5,501 nucleotides of DNA from Candidatus Curtissbacteria bacterium (GTDB taxonomy: Bacteria; Patescibacteriota; Microgenomatia; Curtissbacterales; GWA2-41-24), in NCBI GenBank assembly GCA_016195765.1, contig JACPYZ010000004.1:1-5501 (forward strand), read 5' to 3'. Position numbers and translations under genes: made by a program. Shown here piece by piece: positions 4,557 through 5,501 of this stretch. Position 1 is the first letter of the stretch, and every line of letters starts with the position of its first letter. Under the pieces are notes generated by a model. That model worked only from the letters and a program-made list of their open reading frames with translations. It was not told the DNA's origin and searched no databases.

Positions 4557-5471
4557 GGTCGCAGCGACATACACCTTAGGCTGCTCCTGCAAAAGTTGAG
4601 CAATTGCAGCAACCTTATAAGAATAATCTTCAAAATGCGGGTAAAGCTCACCGGAAAGGTACTCTTGAGCCACCGGATTTGCCAAAATCTTATGAGGCGA
4701 AACCCCAGTTTCTCTAATTAACCGGGCCGCATCTTTTTCTATTTTCTGCCGCAGTACCGGATCTTGTTTTTCTATGGCGTAACTATAACTGCCAATGTTG
4801 TAATGCTTGATATCTGCAAAATAAAGCTGCAAAGATTTCATTACCCTACCAAAACCAATATTAAAAGCCCAAACAGCCAAACCTTCGTTACCACCTAGGA
4901 TTTTTTTGTGACTTCCCAGAGTTTGGACCCCAGCTGCGATGTTTTTGTACGGGTCTGCCCTTTCGTCGACTTTGTTGTTAACGACCAAGCCCTGATCACG
5001 AGCCGTATCTTCCCAAAGCTGCATTACACCACGAGCCGCACCTTGATCTCCAATGACGTCTTCCCCGCCGCTATTTTCTATGCCAACAACACCCATAACC
5101 ACATCGCCATCCAAACCATTTAATTTTGCTTGTTCACGAATATGATTTTCGAATTTTTTAGGCATTGCCAAATACATATCCCCAAACCCCGGTTGGGACA
5201 AGATATCGCTCTTGATCTCGTCTACCCTGGCGCGAGCTTGTTGCTTATCTGAACCAAAAACTGTTTCCAGTACTTGGTCTTCTTTTTGCTGCTGTTCGGC
5301 AATTCCCGTATCTTTAGGAATCAAAGCAACTTTTACATCTTGGCTTGCAGAAACCCTGGTAAGGCCGCGCAGAAAACCTACGCCAGTCGGGACAGCTGCA
5401 GAAACACCTACGGTTGCAGCTATCGCCCTTAAAAAACTGCGCCGGCTGACTTGCCTTGGCGCAGGCACCAC
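4548..5471 (-). CDS. Tat-exported SLT-type lytic transglycosylase (GH23-like); start may lie beyond the window
   Basis: The protein opens with a twin-arginine signal, SRRSFLR (9-15), then a weakly hydrophobic Ala/Val/Gly stretch (16-36) and a possible cleavage site after VSA (40-42). A helical Gln/Lys/Glu-rich region (55-95) leads into an SLT fold (about 103-212). Catalytic Glu132 lies in GIENSGG, then GAARGVMQL (144-152), DPYKNIAAGVQTL (173-185) and WAFNIGFGRV (201-210), in the family order. The C-terminal part (213-307) is helical. Such enzymes cut peptidoglycan between MurNAc and GlcNAc, forming 1,6-anhydroMurNAc, outside the membrane. There is no lipobox and no cysteine. The first start codon inside the window is GTG 5471, followed directly by a second GTG. 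The frame stays open to base 5501 (another ten codons, Lys/Gln/Gly/Asn-rich) and no promoter or ribosome binding site precedes the GTG, so the true start may be further right. Confidence 0.9.
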   Translation of the reverse strand: MVPAPRQVSRRSFLRAIAATVGVSAAVPTGVGFLRGLTRVSASQDVKVALIPKDTGIAEQQQKEDQVLETVFGSDKQQARARVDEIKSDILSQPGFGDMYLAMPKKFENHIREQAKLNGLDGDVVMGVVGIENSGGEDVIGDQGAARGVMQLWEDTARDQGLVVNNKVDERADPYKNIAAGVQTLGSHKKILGGNEGLAVWAFNIGFGRVMKSLQLYFADIKHYNIGSYSYAIEKQDPVLRQKIEKDAARLIRETGVSPHKILANPVAQEYLSGELYPHFEDYSYKVAAIAQLLQEQPKVYVAATNH

Positions 5472-5501
5472 GCCTTTGCCTTTATTTTTGTGTTGAGATC
5501 C

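Overview
The window reads like a piece of a small-genome candidate-phylum bacterium, most likely Patescibacteria (CPR) and perhaps Microgenomates-like. The reasons are a moderately AT-rich composition, short gaps, several genes of unknown function, a GT39-type membrane glycosyltransferase of a style common in that group, no usable Shine-Dalgarno sites, and -10-like boxes lying almost on the start codons. This placement is an inference. UAA, UAG and one UGA serve as stops, and a tRNA-Trp(CCA) is present, so the standard bacterial code fits.

Layout. Bases 1-819 (minus) hold the N-terminal 273 residues of a polytopic ArnT/PMT-like glycosyltransferase that runs off the left edge. Bases 820-996 are a divergent regulatory gap with promoters facing both ways and a 7-bp inverted repeat. 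A complete tRNA-Trp follows at 997-1067. Then come five plus-strand genes: two unrecognised proteins of 137 and 139 residues, an M24 (Xaa-Pro dipeptidase-like) metallopeptidase with all metal ligands, a small lipoprotein whose start overlaps the peptidase stop (TAATG), and a 347-residue protein that appears to contain three helix-turn-helix units. On the minus strand, converging on them, is a Tat-exported SLT-type lytic transglycosylase (4548-5471, possibly starting further right). The two convergent genes meet inside a 60-bp heptamer-based tandem repeat that supplies both stop codons.

How the parts relate. The glycosyltransferase, lipoprotein and transglycosylase all act at the cell envelope. 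The peptidase is probably cytoplasmic, and the multi-HTH protein probably binds DNA. Only the peptidase-lipoprotein pair is clearly coupled. The other plus-strand genes mostly carry their own -10 element, so this looks like a run of independently started, leaderless or near-leaderless genes rather than one operon. I see no intrinsic terminator, insertion sequence, CRISPR array or phage gene. I found no convincing new multi-gene system. The best leads are the leaderless promoter geometry, the repeat at the convergent gene ends, and the unrecognised small proteins.
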